From Apostichopus japonicus (lineage: Eukaryota; Echinodermata; Holothuroidea; Aspidochirotida; Stichopodidae), in the NCBI RefSeq assembly GCF_037975245.1, contig NC_092564.1:18508984-18572983 (forward strand): a DNA stretch of 64,000 nucleotides, written 5' to 3'. This document shows positions 11,827 through 23,800 of the stretch, piece after piece; position 1 is the stretch's first letter; each line of letters starts with the position of its first letter. Both the position numbers and the translations under genes were made by a program. The notes under the pieces are model-generated. The model was not told the origin of the DNA, searched no databases, and saw only the letters and a program-made list of their open reading frames with translations.

Positions 11827-14800
11827 GATATATATATATATGTATAAACACGCTGTTCCATCACGTTGCAACTCAGAGTTTCACGCACACATTGAGTTAT
11901 TTTCACTGCGGCGATCGTCAGGCAACTGAATCTTGCAAGGACGACTTTTTCCTTTGGGGACAGCGGTCAGGGGGGTTTCTTTGAATGGGTGCCAAGATGA
12001 CATTTGGACACAAATTCGCTATGCTTGTTGATCGAGTTGTAGCTTAATTTTGTGGGTTCTGCTTCTAATTAATATGAAGAACTGGAGGAACTGGAAGAAT
12101 ATGGAGTGTTAACTCAGTGGTTAACGCCGGTGTCTTCCAATCATAATGTCCCTGGTTCGAGTCACGCCAAGATTAATGTATGTAGCCCAGTTACAGAGTT
12201 GTTGACAATTGGTAATTCATAATCATGGACGTTAAATATGAATGTAAGAGACTGACTTCAGTCAGCTTGTGGCTTTGATAAGCCAATGATGGCATCTTTG
12301 CGAGTTCCTGCTTGCAGGAGGATCTAAAAAACATACATACAGTACATACATACAAATTTTCTGTTGTTCAGAGCTTACACTGGTCGGAGCTGCACTTATG
12401 TGTATCAGAGTGCTTTGGGATTTCCCAAGAATTTGAGCCGATCATTTTCTTTCTTTTTAAGTCCCAGATATGTTTTGAGAGCTCAGCTCAGAGATATGAA
12501 CTGATCTGTCAGAGATATGAACAGATATATGTGAGAGTTAGTCTTCTTATGTGTGTGTACACACTGAATGTGTTTATTCACACTGAATATGTTTGACAGT
12601 GTTTATAAGAGGCACAGCAGCCTGATGTTAAAACCTTTTGTCTTGTCCAAGGCACTGCTATATATAGACTGTACAGGAACCGAGAAAGAGAAAATAATCG
12701 GTTTTAAACTCAATTCAAACAATTTGTTTGTATAAGATGACTGTCACATATTTAAAGACCCTGTATGCTTTTCCGATCCTTGAAGCTTGCTAGTAGGCTG
12801 AAGGCATACATCACTTTATGTAGATGTATGTATGATTTTTATTTTGAAGTCTGTATGTAAGCTAGTGCATTTAGTATGGGGTTTGTGTGGATTAAGTTAT
12901 CTAAGGCCCCTTTAAGTTCCCTAAATGTAGGTCAAAGAGGGTGGGGGGGTGAGGGTGTTGTTTGGATTTAAGTGATGGTGAAGCATAACTTTGTTGTGAT
13001 GATAGGAAAGATATTTTATTGCTCATGTATGACATCAAGTGGTCAGGTATCTATGAATTACTGATAAAAGCTGACCTAACTGACACTCATGTTTGCCATA
13101 TGTTGAAGGCATATATCAAATGTATAGGCAACACATTATCATACCTACCAACATGGCTACCAACATGGCAACTATGTTGGGTATTTTCTTCTTGAATGAA
13201 TGGAAAGGGGGGGAGGGGTGGGTACGGAATGGGGGATGGGACGGAGTCGGTGGGTAGGGACTGTTATTCTGAATAGGAACGCTAGCTCTGTTTTGATATA
13301 CGGATGCGTTGGGTGGAAGCAGATCAAACCATAGAGCAATGTTATCTCAGTTTCTACTTTGCAAAGTACAGTTATTACAAAATGGACAAGTTGCTGAACA
13401 CATTCATCTCAAGGTGTACCTGTAACAGGCAACAGTTTTTGAAATGTTGGAGGTTTTAGTCCATATACCTAATAAAAATCTCAACAAGACAAAGACCTGT
13501 TTCCTCTGTTATTTTAATACACAATGCTTGCAAACATGACCTGTTGCAATATATAATTTGGCTGAAAGATATGCCAGCAAAAATATTATCAGTGTTGCCT
13601 GAAACAACCATATGTTCTATGTATTAAAACAAGATACTGTATCTATTGAAATGCACATGGTAATAACTAACAAAATAGGATATTTACTTAAGTGTGAAAA
13701 GTACACATGGTTCTGGTGTAATAGTTAATTTGCTAAGGGCAATGTGTCAGGCTGTGAATGTTATAGAGAAAGCAGAGTTAAATTGCTTATCGAATATATA
13801 TATATACGTTGAAAGCTTTGTCAAGTCTAAAGGTTCTCTTATAGAGCACTGAAAAGCTTCAAGATACAACAGATGGCTTCTCAAAAATTAATGCTTTCAT
13901 TAGGTATCTGTAGTGCTCACAGCAAAACAAATTTCTTACACGAACAGTGGTAGATCTAACCAAGCTTATACTGCATATTAATTGATTTAATAAATTTTAA
14001 CGACATTTTATGAAAGTAATATAGCTAGGAAACTTTGAGATTCATCTTTTAATTGAGTGTATATTCCCACATTCACCTGTAGAAAATGACTGCCTCGGCT
14101 GAAATTGTTGTAAAAAAGGTGAATTTCAAGATGATAACACTTAGCTACCTTAACAGAAGGATAATTTAAGTTAGTAATAAACAACAGTTAAGTAAATTAC
14201 AAAATAATCTTCCACATTCATTTGCTTTTTTCTCTTTAATCCTCCTTAATCTCTTTCATCGCCTCATCCAGTCCATTGTTGCAGCAGCCCGCATCTTTGT
14301 TTTTACTCCTCCAATTAGGTTGACTGGCCTTTCATTTCCAGGAGTCCTTTCATCTCATCAAGTTTTCTGGCCCCATTGTCTATTCAACTTACTGTACATG
14401 TTCATTTACGGCACGTTATTAACTTACCTGTCTCCCCACAACAACTTCACTATTGCTGTACAGCGTCTACAGCATCTGGTAACCTTTTAACACTGCCCTC
14501 TACGGGTGACCGGCCCATTCCCGTCTACCCCCCTCTGTGTCATACCATCCAAAGGGTCAAAAGCTCTGGAATTACATTGTTTTTGTGTTTGTCTCACAAC
14601 ACCTCTGAAAGTTGACCCAGCTAGGGAGGAAACATTAGCACTTCTAAGTTTGTATGTATGAAAAATGTACAAAATAGCCATTGCATGAAATTTGATGGCG
14701 AGTAAATTTCATGTTGTTAAGGTAATATAGAGCTGAAACATTTAGGAGAGTATAAGCCAGGGGTTCCCTAACTGGGTTGCATGAACCACAGGGGTGCATG

Positions 14801-17800
14801 AGTCCATCCCAGTGGGTTCGTGAGACGTTTCTGAAAGTCAAAAGTAGAGTACTTTTTGTTGAACTAAAATCTGATATATCATATAATTTAGTAATGTACA
14901 AAAGTCGTACCTATCGACAAACTCTTTTCTTATGCATATGTTGCCATAGTTGTACCATACCGTGCATTTTTCATTACATTATTACACTACGAACTTGATC
15001 TTTTACAAAGCACTATATGCGTATTATAGTATAATAATGACTCAGATCATGTCTCGAAAGTTGGGGGTTCGTGGCCGGACAACTCTGACATCCACAAGGG
15101 GTTCATGGGGGGATAAAGTTAGGGAAACCCTGGTCTAAACAGTTTTCAAGGCTTCCTACAGTTATAGTATTCTTTTAATCAGTTACACTGGTGTATATAT
15201 GGTTGTGTACATATTACATGGGCCAGCCTGTCATCATGGAAATTTACAACCCAACACATTTTGTTGAGTCAAATTTTTTGCCACATTACTTTGTCCACAT
15301 GTCAGGTAACATAGCACATGTCAGTAAGTATTATTAGCAGTTCACTATTTAAGTAATTTAGGCACACAATTAAGGGTAAGAGGAATTTCTCAACTGAGAC
15401 CACAAAACCTCCGACTCCCCCTCTTCCCTACCAGCATGCTTCGTCAACTGCTTCCAGATAAAATATGGTAACACTATGTATGACTGAGTTTCTGTGTCAC
15501 TTCGGTTGTTAGCCTGTACAAGATTTATGCTCCAGTTTGATTTCAGCACAAAAATTAGATATCAATTTTTTATTTTGCATCTTTTTCATTTCTCTAGTTT
15601 TTGCAGAATAATGCCATCCACCAAAATCGGATTCTGATTCTGTGCAACCCCGATAATCCTAGTAAGTAATACCACTGTGTGTGCTGTGGAGTAGCACTCA
15701 CTGTGACTTAAATATCCTTGGTGGTCATCCCAGTTAGAGTGGTGTAAATGTTGAAATAACAGGCGCGTAGCGAGGAATTTGCCAAGGGAGGGGTGAACCT
15801 GTAGGAAAACTATTGGAGTCGTAGATACGGCATTGCAAACTATCTAAGCGTAGCGCCACCATGAGTTGGCGCGAAGCGTACAAGAAAACTTTGGCCGAAA
15901 ATGCCTCCCAGATTGCTGGAAATGGCACTTCCCAGGCCTTATGAGTTGCATCTTAGCATTTTCTCTTTGGAAATTACTAGCGATATCATAAAAACATAAA
16001 AAAAATGCTCAACGGGAGGGGGGGGGGCCGTCGCCCCCTTCGCCCCCCTTGGCTATGCGCCTGTGAAATAACCAGGAGAGGTATTTTGGAAAAGTACATA
16101 TACGTACCCCCAACTGTTGATGTATCACGCTTTTGATGTTGTCGATATCAGTTATTATTATTATCATATATGTAATTGCCACTTGTTAATGGCACTTTTT
16201 TTTATTAAATTATGAATTATATTTAATGTTAATATATGGAAAGGAATGGACTGTTATCCTTTGGCATTGTGTAGCACTTTGGGCAATTTTGAATAGGATT
16301 CTGTTGTCTTAAATGCTGATGAATTGGATTTCATCATTGAATGAAACAATAATGTTACAAATATATACAATTTATGTAAGAAATTAATTAATGACCAAAC
16401 CTTTTCATAACCTGTCATATTTTGGACAACTGTATGTTCATTAATATTCTGTTAGAAATTTAATCCATCGTGGGCTCTGTTAAGGTCATATATTCTTGCC
16501 TATTACATTATATGATAAAATTCTGTCGATATGATCAAAAATATGATAAATATATGATAAAGAACCACTTTCCGCAAAGAATGAACGCCTCTTTGCTCTT
16601 GCTGCGATTAATATTCTGTCTGTCGTATTATTATTAGTCTCACACCAATTTTGAATAATTTTACATTATTTGCCATACATTAAATTGTCTTTTTAATTTA
16701 CAGCTGGTACCTCCTACACTTCCTCGGAATTGGAGTCTCTGAGGTAAGAGGCCTAGCTACATTATTCCAAAGAAATTATTATTCCGTTTCGCAGGGCCTG
16801 TATGCTTTCTGTTCCGTGGTTCATTAACTACGAAAAGTGCAGAGATAAAATTCTGTAGATAACTTTAATATAATATTAAAATGGATTTGGTTTGAATGAA
16901 TATATTTATCGCTGATGATTATACCTTATCGTTCCGCATAATGGTCGAAGGTAAGATCTTGTGAACGGTGTCATTTTCATAAGGATTATGAGCAAGAGTC
17001 AACCTTTTTTAACTTCTCGGTGAATACAATCTAGAATTGATTGCAGTTTTGAATTACCTAGAATTGAGATCTCTAAAGACACTCTGATCATGAGCCATTG
17101 GTTTTTTTAGAGGGAACATTTTCACAAAGTTAAAAATAGATATTTAATAGCAACCTGCACTAACTGACAGTCTGCATGGATGTAAGCTTCTTTTTTTTTA
17201 CTAAGAAGGCTGAAATAGTTGGTAACCTGGTAATTGTCTTCAGCACTTGATGATAAAACTAGCTGCAGACCCGAATCTTGTATGTAAATTATGTCATAGA
17301 CTCTGTGCAGGAAGCTGGGTCTTGTTCATAATTGTATTAAAAGGAGGAAAATTTAATTGTCTTGACTTGTGGCATCTGATGAAAGAAAAGGAGGAGAATT
17401 AAATTGTCTTAACTTGTGGCATCTGATGAAATCATCATCATCATTATTTATGTAACAAAATAAAAATCTGTCTTTGTAGTGAAAATACATATTGAATGAT
17501 AAGAAGCATAATGCTGCCCTTTAGAATACTAGGTTGTTTTCCTTTCCTCTCACCAAAACTCCACAATCACAGCACTCCCCCTCCCTCCCTCCCTCCGCCC
17601 ACCCCCCCCCAAAAAAAAAAATCAAGATAAACAGAAAGAAGTCCTTTGTTATCATAACAATTTCCATTACATGCCTCATATATGAGTATAAATGAAATAG
17701 AATTTGAGTATTTGTCAAACGTGTTCCGCGAAACCTCTGCGATGTCTTTTGTCTGCTCCCCTAAAGGTATGGTATAATATTGTATATGTACATAGGCCTA

Positions 17801-20800
17801 CTGTACTGAATAGTGCAATGTAGGTACTCATTCCCAAAGGTAAGATCTATATTAGCCACTTCCAAAACCTGTGGAAAGATCCAATTATATGGTATGACTG
17901 GTTATATAAAATAAGTGTGAGTGGTGTTGCCATTGTAGGTATTCACTGCAATCTGTGACAGCCTGTAATAGCTGAAAACACCTTTATCAGTTAATAAACA
18001 AAATTCACTGAAGCAGCACAGCTTTAAGCAAACTTGTAATGAACTCACCTCATAGTGAATAGGTATTCAAAGTTTTGGTTTCGTCAAAAGAAACTAGTCG
18101 CAGGGCCCCCTTCCCATTTTCATTTTTGTGATAGAAAATGAGTTTGCATTCAGTACTTTTAAATTTTGTACTGGCAATAGGCTCACTCTGCAGGCTGCAA
18201 TGTTTTATTTAGCAGTTGTCCAACTTGAATTAAGTGATCTGTAAAAGCTCATATGGGACTAACTGAGACTGACTTGGATTTGAACGTAAGCCGCCTATTG
18301 GGGAAGAATTTCTTTTTTTCTTTCATTTCCTAAAGGTTTAAAATGAATCTATATATGCAGGGAGTTGTTATGGAACCCCCTGTTATATGCCAGCTGCTTG
18401 GTTTTTACAGTACTTGTAGTTCCTTAAGTAATGATTGCACTGCATTGTGATATCATGATAAACTGCTGTCTCAGCTGTTGAGGATTTATCATTAGTTCAA
18501 GGCATGATAGTAATAGGTGGAGTCCCTGTGTGTAGAAACCTGCACTGGTTTTGTTTTGGTTCCATTAATCTATATCCTATAGAGCTCCCAAGATATTTCA
18601 TCTATGGCAGCAGTATATAGATCTACCTCAAGTCAGCTTCTAGTCTTGGCCAAGTTTCAAACTTGATTTTTTTTTGTTTCCCCTTCAAGAAATTAGACAT
18701 TATATTATTTGAGCCACCAAAAGCTGATCGTACGTTCCCTATGATATCAGATTGGCTGAGAGATACGTATGACGTTTATATTTACATTTCTTATCTATCC
18801 GTATCAAAATTTGGACCCTGTTTTGATGTTTAATAAGACGATAACTGGTGAAATACAGTCTGTCATCCATATAACTCTTTGTATATATATTCATAACTGA
18901 TGTGACTATAAATAATTTACATGTCACACCAAGTTTGTATAGTCTTGGTTTAATCATCCATTGTTTTAATTATGATTCATATTTCAATTGGTTTAACAAT
19001 GACGTGGGTTAATCTGCTTGATATGACTCAATAAAAGAGTCATGTTGCATCATGAAATGCGTGGAGTGAGAAAATGTGTGGGACTGTAAATTAGTGAAGC
19101 AAAGGAAATCATTATTTGATATGGTACCAAAATTCACGGAAAGACTGTCTAATAACCTTTATGGTCACCATAACACGTATAGGACAAAACTGCTTTCTAG
19201 CTGGCAGGTGGCAGAGAATAATATTTAGCAGCGTTCAAAGAAATGCTCAAAGTGTGTGTCATATTTGCCATAGCAGTGTGGCATACATATATGTAATCAT
19301 TTTGGGATTTCTTTAACCAAATAGGAATGGGTGAAAAAAAGTTTGGGTAAGAAAGAAGATTGGATTGGGGTGGATGACATAGGGTTATTGGTAGGGAAGG
19401 ATGGGGAGGGATGAATGGATGGGATAGGGGTGGATGAGATAGGGGTGGATGGGATAGAGTTATTGGCAGGGATGGATGGGGAGGAATGTATATGATAGGG
19501 GTGGATGAGATAGGGTTATTGGTAGGGATGGATGGGGAGGGATGAATGGATGGGATAGGGGTGGATGGGATAGGGTTATTGGTAGGGATGGATAGGGAGG
19601 AATGGATGGGACAGGGTTATTGGTAGGGATAGATGGGAAGGAATGGATGGGATAGGGGTGGATGGGATAGAGTTATTGGTAGAGATGGATGGGGAGAGAT
19701 GGATAGGATAGAGGTGGATGGGATAGGGTTATTGGTAGGGATGGATAGGGAGGAATGGATGGGATAGGGGTGGATGGGATAGAGTTATTGGTAGGGATGG
19801 ATGGGGAGAGATGGATAGGATAGAGGTGGATGGGATAGGGGTGGATGTGATAGGGTTATTGGTAGGGATGGATGGGGAGGGATGAATGGATGGGATAGGG
19901 GTGGATGGGATGGGGTTATTGGTAGGGATGGATGGGGAGGGATGAATGGATGGGATAGGGGTGGATGGGATAGAGTTATTGGTAGAGATGGATGGGGAGG
20001 GATGAATGGATGGGATAGGGGTGGATGGGATGGGGTTATTGGTAGGGATGGATGGGGAGGGATGAATGGATGGGATAGGGGTGGATGGGATAGAGTTATT
20101 GGTAGAGATGGATGGGGAGGGATGAATGGATGGGATAGGGGTGGATGGGATAGGGTTATTGGTAGGGATGGATGGGGAGAGATGGATAGGATAGAGGTGG
20201 ATGGGATAGGGGTGGATGGGATAGAGTTATTGGTAGGGATGGATGGGAGGAATGGATGGGATAAGGGTGGATGGGATAGAGTTATTGGTAGGGATGGATG
20301 GGGAGGAATGGATGGGATATGGGTGGATGGGATGGGGTTATTGGTAGGGATGGATGGGGAGGAATGGATGGGATAGTGGTGGATGGGATAGAGTTATTGG
20401 TAGGGATGGATGGGGAGGAATGGATGGGATATGGGTGGATGGGATGGGGTTATTGGTAGGGATGGATGGGGAGGAATGGATGGGATGGGTGGATAGGGTG
20501 GTACACGGTCAGGTGTTCAATTGATTTGGAAACTTGTACATAGGATGCATGAAATATCCTATGTATGCCATATATAAACAGGTTTCTCCAATAGTCCAGA
20601 AGCTATAAGTCTCTAGATTTACAGCAATTAAACCCTCGTACTGCAAAATCATTGCAAGCACCACTCCAGGGAAGTCGTCGCAAGCCCCTTTCCCTGCGAA
20701 GTCGCAGCAAGCCTCATTTGCATGTGAAAAGTCATGTGAAGTCACAGCGACTTCGGTGCGACCAGTTGCTGCGAAGTCGCTGCAACTGGTCACAGCGTGG

Positions 20801-23800
20801 ACCTTTTTTTGACAGGGGTAAAGTGCAAATATCAGTCATATTGTAATCAAAGTGCTTGTATAATGATCGAAAGGTGTTTGTTAGATATTAGACAATGTGC
20901 AGTTTAGCCTGGTGCAATTTGACTAGCCTGCAGCTGATACTTTAATAGATCTAGAAATTTACTTCTCCGGGTCTCCCCTCAACATTAGCACCTCATTCTA
21001 CCGTGTCTAGTATGCCCTGGTAATCTTTTAACACTGTGCACCCTTAGTGACCGGTTCCTTCCGGTCAATGCCCTTCCTTCTCATTCTACCATCCAAAGTG
21101 TTTACTCATGCATTTTCGTAGTGGATTTAAATCTTTCGAAAAACTGCCCGGATTACATTGGATTATTACCTTCTTTACATCCTATTGGATGCATACTAGA
21201 CACGGTAGAATGAGGTGCTAATGTTCGGGGAGACAGGTAAGCGGGTCACTCGTAAATATATAAACCAGTTAGTTTTATAATATCCTTGATAGTCACACGG
21301 TATAGTTGCAATGGGTTGATGAGAGGTAACAGGAGGAGAGCTAATATGAGATGCAGTCAAGAAATGTTTCATATGTTAATACAGATTGACTCATTCTTCC
21401 TCATCTTGATCCTCCTAATTTCCTTCCTCTCCTCATTATCACCATTAAGTTTCTTTGATTAATTCATTTCTCCCCCTCCCTTCTCTAATCATGTATACCC
21501 TTGATCCCCTCCTGTCTTCCCCCTCCTAATTCCCCAATTCCCTCCCCTCCCCTTCCCACCCCTTCCTCTCCCCTTCCCCTCCCCTTCCCCTCCCACCCCT
21601 CCTCTCCCTTCCCTTCCCTCCCTCCCCCTCCCCTCTCCTCTCTATTTTATCATGATCATGATGCATCTTTACATGAGTAAATAAATATATATATACAAAA
21701 AGGTAAAGTAGCTGCACTTTCCAAACCTCTCAAGACCCACAATTTTCTTCTTACTTTCTTTCCCTCTTTCTTTCTTTTCCAGTTCTGCTTTTCGTGAACA
21801 CAATATCCTTGTTCTGGCCGATGAAATTTATGCTGGCTTACACTTTGAAAACAGCCACAAGAGTCTCGCAAAGGTTTGTATAAATGAGAACACCGATTAT
21901 AGAGTTAGTTTGTGTCTATCGATACCGTAACACTTACTCACTGATAGAGGTTTATATGGAAGACATAGAAAGAAGAACTGCCTTGAAGTTAGGGAACATG
22001 CTTTTCTCGACATGGCTCATTTCTTTGCAGAGGATTCTTACTGGAAACCTGAAGCAATCACTGCAAATTAGCAATAAATGCAGAAAAACCTTGATAATGC
22101 AAATGATCTTTTTTTTATGATCTCTATCTGTAATCTAACAGTTGTTCTGCTTTTCATTGCATGGTACGTGCCATGCTTATCACTTCCCAAATACACTGCA
22201 CTGTAAACCACAACTGGCAGTGTACCGGTACTTTTTTCTCCTTATCTTAACCCTGTAGTATCTTTCCAAAGTTCCGGTTCTGTAGTTCACATTTTTTAGC
22301 AACAGTGCTTAAATATATGTAGACAATGAGTATGTCTCTTTAACCCCCCCTTTAAACTTTGTAATATGTACAGATAACTTCAATGACACACGTAATACAC
22401 TGGAGTAAAAGAAACCCAGATCTATTTACAAATATCCTAACAACCCTGGTGTGGACACCTTCGGGATGGGTTGAAAGTAAATTGCGCTGCATGGCCACGG
22501 AAATTTTTCGTGGCCAATCCGAGAGCCTCATTACTTAAGGATCATGTTCCTACACCCCCGGTAACTGCCATGCTATCTCTCATCAAGAAGGAAGTTGATG
22601 CTGGTTTTATTTGTAAAGGACGGTGATAATTGGCCAAACTACAAATGTCAAAATTTATCTTGCAAATTTCTAAGAAATATGTGGAATCATAAGGATATAG
22701 ATGGTTTTTTTGTAGCTTCAAAACTCCTCTACTCTGATATTTGATATGGGTGTATGCGGACTTTGGATATTTGAAGCAGTATAAGTGCCACTTGACACAG
22801 GTTTGTTCTATCAATGCTTGCCGTATCACTGACACTTTAGAACGTTTCTTTACCCACTTGAAATATCTCATACGTTTAAACAACTCCTAAAATCCCCCCC
22901 CCCCCCTTTCCCTTCCTGTTACACACACCTCCCCTTCCTCGATTCTCACCAGACCTGCCAAGTAAATTGGTGCAGTGTTATTTTATAGTGCAGCTATGAA
23001 GGAGAGTATACTTGTAATAAAGTTCCTGTTTCTTTGCTCATAGTTTTATCCAGAGGGCACGATCATCTCTTCAGGGATCTCTAAGTGGGCCAGTGCTGGT
23101 GGTTGGAGGGTAAGTTTACTGATGGAGGTAAAAGCAGATAGTTTACTGCAATTCATCAGTCAGGCTTTTGTTTTCTAAAGCTGTTCTGTCATGGTCATCG
23201 TCATCGTCATCATCATTTGAAAGAATAAACAAGAATTTGAAATAACATTTAAATCGCCTCAAAGAGTTGCAATAATTTTCTTCATCAATCAAAGATTGGA
23301 ATCAGCTGCTTTATTACCCTTGGCAGCATATACCAGACGATTATAAACGAATATTTACAAATTTTATGTTTACTTTTTTTCGACACATTTTGAATCATCA
23401 CTTCTGATTCCAAGTCTATCAACGATATAAATTTAGCTGTGTTTTCGCTGGGCATGGTTTTCTTGTTATGAAGCATCCAAATATGTCACTTTAGCTATCA
23501 CAATATATTGCTACCTTAGGATATAATCATTTACAAAATTAAGAAAACAATTACAACTGCCATGAGGCTTACAATGTTGATCAGTGATTAATTATAACGT
23601 ATCGATTTCTTCTTTCACAGCTTGGTTTCCACATGTACCCTAATGAATTAGCTATGTTACGCAAAACCGTTGCCAGTACGGCCAGCCAGACCTATTCCTG
23701 TGCCCCAGCACCGATACAGTATGCGGCTGTATGGGTATGTGTACATTAACGAGTTATTAATTAGACTAAAACTGAATGAAGAGAATGATGGACATTAATA

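Larger units (their letters stand above)
11403..15597 (+). other. Intron 3 (4.2 kb) with repeats
   Basis: Holds an AT dinucleotide tract, a SINE, part of a TIR family and a complete hAT-like element, listed separately. The stretch 12,960-14,400 between them is AT-rich with one G-rich patch (13,206-13,256) and shows no gene. Confidence 0.8.
16744..21782 (+). other. Intron 5 (5.0 kb)
   Basis: Holds a 48-bp duplication, a copy of the hairpin word, a 1.1-kb minisatellite, an inverted repeat element and a pyrimidine tract, listed separately. No gene is seen between 17,440 and 19,350. Confidence 0.8.

Noticed and set aside
12102-12175. tRNA gene
   Set aside because: A- and B-box are present but the segment continues into a fixed body and tail shared with 25644-25886, so it is a SINE head.
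19882-20376. 164-codon Gly/Trp/Asp-rich repeat protein
   Set aside because: A frame of the 60-bp minisatellite inside intron 5 of another gene; unit lengths change outside the central part and would break it.
22542-22883. Minus-strand 113-codon frame in intron 6
   Set aside because: No family or splice support; lies within an intron of the opposite-strand gene.
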